A stretch of DNA of 64,000 nt from Martinezella rhizogenes (lineage in GTDB: Bacteria > Pseudomonadota > Alphaproteobacteria > Rhizobiales > Rhizobiaceae), in assembly GCF_007002745.1 (NCBI RefSeq), contig NZ_SGNY01000002.1, positions 434,001-498,000 of the forward strand. Direction: 5' to 3'. A program made the position numbers and the translations under genes. A model generated the notes under the pieces. The model was not told the DNA's origin and made no database searches. It worked only from the letters and a program-made list of their open reading frames with translations. Positions 62,906-64,000 of this stretch are shown in pieces. Within the stretch, counting starts at the first letter, position 1; every line of letters starts with the position of its first letter.

Positions 62906-62920
62906 GTTCACTATATGTTC
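62906..62920. promoter_or_regulatory. Alphaproteobacterial LexA (SOS) box in the radical-SAM/UdgX promoter
   Basis: GTTC-ACTATAT-GTTC is a perfect direct repeat with 7-nt spacing, the form recognised by alphaproteobacterial LexA (GTTC-N7-GTTC). It lies immediately before the radical-SAM start on the minus strand. A -35-like TTGACA (62936-62931) and a -10-like TATAGT (62915-62910) flank and overlap it, the spacer being 15 nt, so LexA would block the promoter. Confidence 0.85.
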
Positions 62921-63043
62921 TATTGAGAAATGTCAATCATGCCGCCTAACTTCATGAATGAATGCATAAAATTGCCCGCCTCAAATTTGCTGGCATTTCG
63001 CTGTCGTCTTCTGATATAGTCGGCTTAGTTATGATTTTGGCAT

Positions 63044-63079
63044 GGTTCCGGAGTTCCTCTCCGGAACCTGTTTCTTTTT
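63044..63079 (+). terminator. Intrinsic terminator inside the greA leader
   Basis: GGTTCCGGAG pairs perfectly with CTCCGGAACC (10 bp, TTCCT loop) and is followed by TGTTTCTTTTT. It lies 41 nt upstream of the greA start on the same strand. A terminator in this place implies either an attenuated greA transcript or a short leader RNA comparable in principle to GraL of E. coli. It is also downstream of nothing else on this strand, so its only visible client is greA. Confidence 0.8.
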
Positions 63080-63120
63080 GTGTCTGCAAGTAAAGCGACC
63101 GGAATGCGAAGGATAAAAAA

Positions 63121-63597
63121 ATGGTAGAAAAAGTACCGATGACTCAGGGTGGATTCGTCAAGCTGCAGGAGGAGCTGCGCTTTCGCCAGCAGGAGGAACG
63201 TCCCCGTATCATCGAGGCAATTGCGGAAGCGCGCGCCCATGGCGACCTTTCGGAAAATGCCGAATACCACGCTGCCAAGGAAGCCCAGAGCCATAACGAA
63301 GGCCGCATCACCGAACTGGAAGACCTGACCGCGCGCGCGGAGGTCATCGACCTTTCCAAGATGTCCGGTTCCAAGATCAAGTTCGGCGCCACCGTCAAGC
63401 TGGTGGACGAGGACAGCGACGAGGAAAAAACCTACCAGATCGTCGGCGACCAGGAAGCCGATGTGAAGGCTGGCCGCATTTCCATCTCCTCGCCCATCGC
63501 CCGTGCCCTGATCGGCAAGGAAGTTGGCGACAGCATCGAAGTCAACGCCCCGGGCGGCGCCAAGGGTTACGAAATCCTCGCGGTACAGTGGGGCTGA
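63121..63597 (+). CDS. greA: Transcription elongation factor GreA
   Basis: GreA rescues backtracked RNA polymerase by stimulating cleavage of the RNA 3' end. The 158-residue protein has the N-terminal coiled coil with the acidic tip ([27 protein letters not shown], about 34-60; the Asp and Glu of DLSENAEY are essential). The C-terminal FKBP-like domain includes [46 protein letters not shown]. Length is normal. ATG 63121 follows AAGGATAAAAAA. Its leader contains an intrinsic terminator, and the glycosyltransferase gene follows after 87 nt. Confidence 0.97.
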   Translation: MVEKVPMTQGGFVKLQEELRFRQQEERPRIIEAIAEARAHGDLSENAEYHAAKEAQSHNEGRITELEDLTARAEVIDLSKMSGSKIKFGATVKLVDEDSDEEKTYQIVGDQEADVKAGRISISSPIARALIGKEVGDSIEVNAPGGAKGYEILAVQWG

Positions 63598-63684
63598 TGA
63601 GCCTCACCGCAATGCGCCCCTCGCGGGCGCATTGCCTTTTGACGTATCAAACCGCCAAACCAGCCGCAGAGACGGAAGCCCATC

Positions 63685-64000
63685 TTGTCCCACGTCAGTC
63701 TGAAAGATGTGCAGGTGCTTGCACCGAACTTCAAGCGCAGGCTCTCCGGCGTCACCTCCACCATCGTTCAGCTCATTCCGGTGCAGAACCGGCTGGGACA
63801 GAAGGTGGCCGTCATCGGTCCCGGCCTGCCGCCGCATCTGCCGCATGTGCGCTTCCGCGATCTGTGGCGCCTCTGGCAAAACGGGCCGTTCGGCGGCCCC
63901 CGCATCTGGCACGCCCGCCGCAATCTTGAAATGCTGCCGGGCATTTTCATGCGCGATGTGCTGCGCATGAAGGTAAAGCTGCTCTTCACCTCGGCCGCGC
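63685..64000 (+). CDS. lpcC: LpcC-like lipopolysaccharide core glycosyltransferase, 5' part only
   Basis: The window cuts this gene after about 105 codons. The frame starts at TTG 63685 behind GGAAGC and reads SHVSLKDVQVLAPNFKRR followed by LSGVTSTIVQLIPVQNRLGQKVAVIGPGLPPHLPHVRF (residues about 21-58). This resembles the N-terminus of GT4-family LpcC, the mannosyltransferase that begins the rhizobial LPS core. It would act at the inner-membrane cytoplasmic face on a Kdo2-lipid A acceptor. The identification rests on the N-terminal pattern alone, and the catalytic half lies beyond the window. Confidence 0.65.
   Translation, partial: MSHVSLKDVQVLAPNFKRRLSGVTSTIVQLIPVQNRLGQKVAVIGPGLPPHLPHVRFRDLWRLWQNGPFGGPRIWHARRNLEMLPGIFMRDVLRMKVKLLFTSAA

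Overview
The window looks like a core-chromosome segment of a Rhizobiaceae alphaproteobacterium, most probably Agrobacterium (tumefaciens/fabrum complex). The main reasons are a bacteriophytochrome very like Agp2/AtBphP2 with its N-terminal chromophore Cys and fused response regulator, a RopB/Omp25-type porin, rhizobial intergenic palindromes, an alphaproteobacterial LexA box (GTTC-N7-GTTC), and the housekeeping genes metH, rpoD, dnaG, carA, carB and greA. Base composition is GC-rich apart from two short AT-rich islands. I see no prophage, insertion sequence, CRISPR array or rRNA operon. I ran no searches; all family calls come from reading the sequence.

Layout. 1-9 kb: ThDP enzyme, HugZ-like protein, DUF442/RidA pair, aldose-epimerase-like protein, L,D-transpeptidase, a TetR-MFS efflux unit with two matching operators, and an orphan VirC1/ParA-like ATPase. 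9.3-15.8 kb: a minus-strand cluster of N-formylglutamate-amidohydrolase-like enzyme, ethanolamine-type permease, glutamine-synthetase-like ligase, aldehyde dehydrogenase and iron alcohol dehydrogenase. It reads as a gamma-glutamylation route for an amino alcohol, probably ethanolamine. A divergent RpiR regulator follows, then an ABC importer with a zinc alcohol dehydrogenase (15.9-22.2 kb). 22.2-25.4 kb: a membrane protein, an AT-rich palindromic island, an isolated ABC/OLD-like ATPase and an MHS-family transporter. 25.4-35.9 kb: metH with overlapping inverted repeats upstream, an AGE-family sugar isomerase, a dual-specificity phosphatase, envelope proteins, tRNA-Ile2(CAU), a SIMPL protein and YjbQ.

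36-47.6 kb: agp2, a TonB-like DUF930 protein, rpoD, dnaG, a BrnT/BrnA toxin-antitoxin pair, yqeY and carA. 47.8-58.5 kb: MATE transporter, chemoreceptor, DUF2938, zinc metallopeptidase, DUF2306/LytTR divergent pair and carB; carA and carB are about 7.3 kb apart. 58.6-64 kb: a tiny ORF coupled to an Arc-like ribbon-helix-helix protein, a diguanylate cyclase, a radical-SAM/HhH protein with a DUF4130-UdgX fusion, greA behind a leader terminator, and the start of an LpcC-like glycosyltransferase.

The most interesting system is the two-gene radical-SAM/HhH plus DUF4130-UdgX operon at 60.2-62.9 kb. The genes are translationally coupled, and a perfect alphaproteobacterial LexA box sits on the promoter immediately before the start codon. 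This implies an SOS-induced DNA repair or modification pathway whose radical-SAM chemistry is not characterised as far as I know. The second is the gamma-glutamyl-amino-alcohol catabolic cluster at 9.3-15.8 kb.
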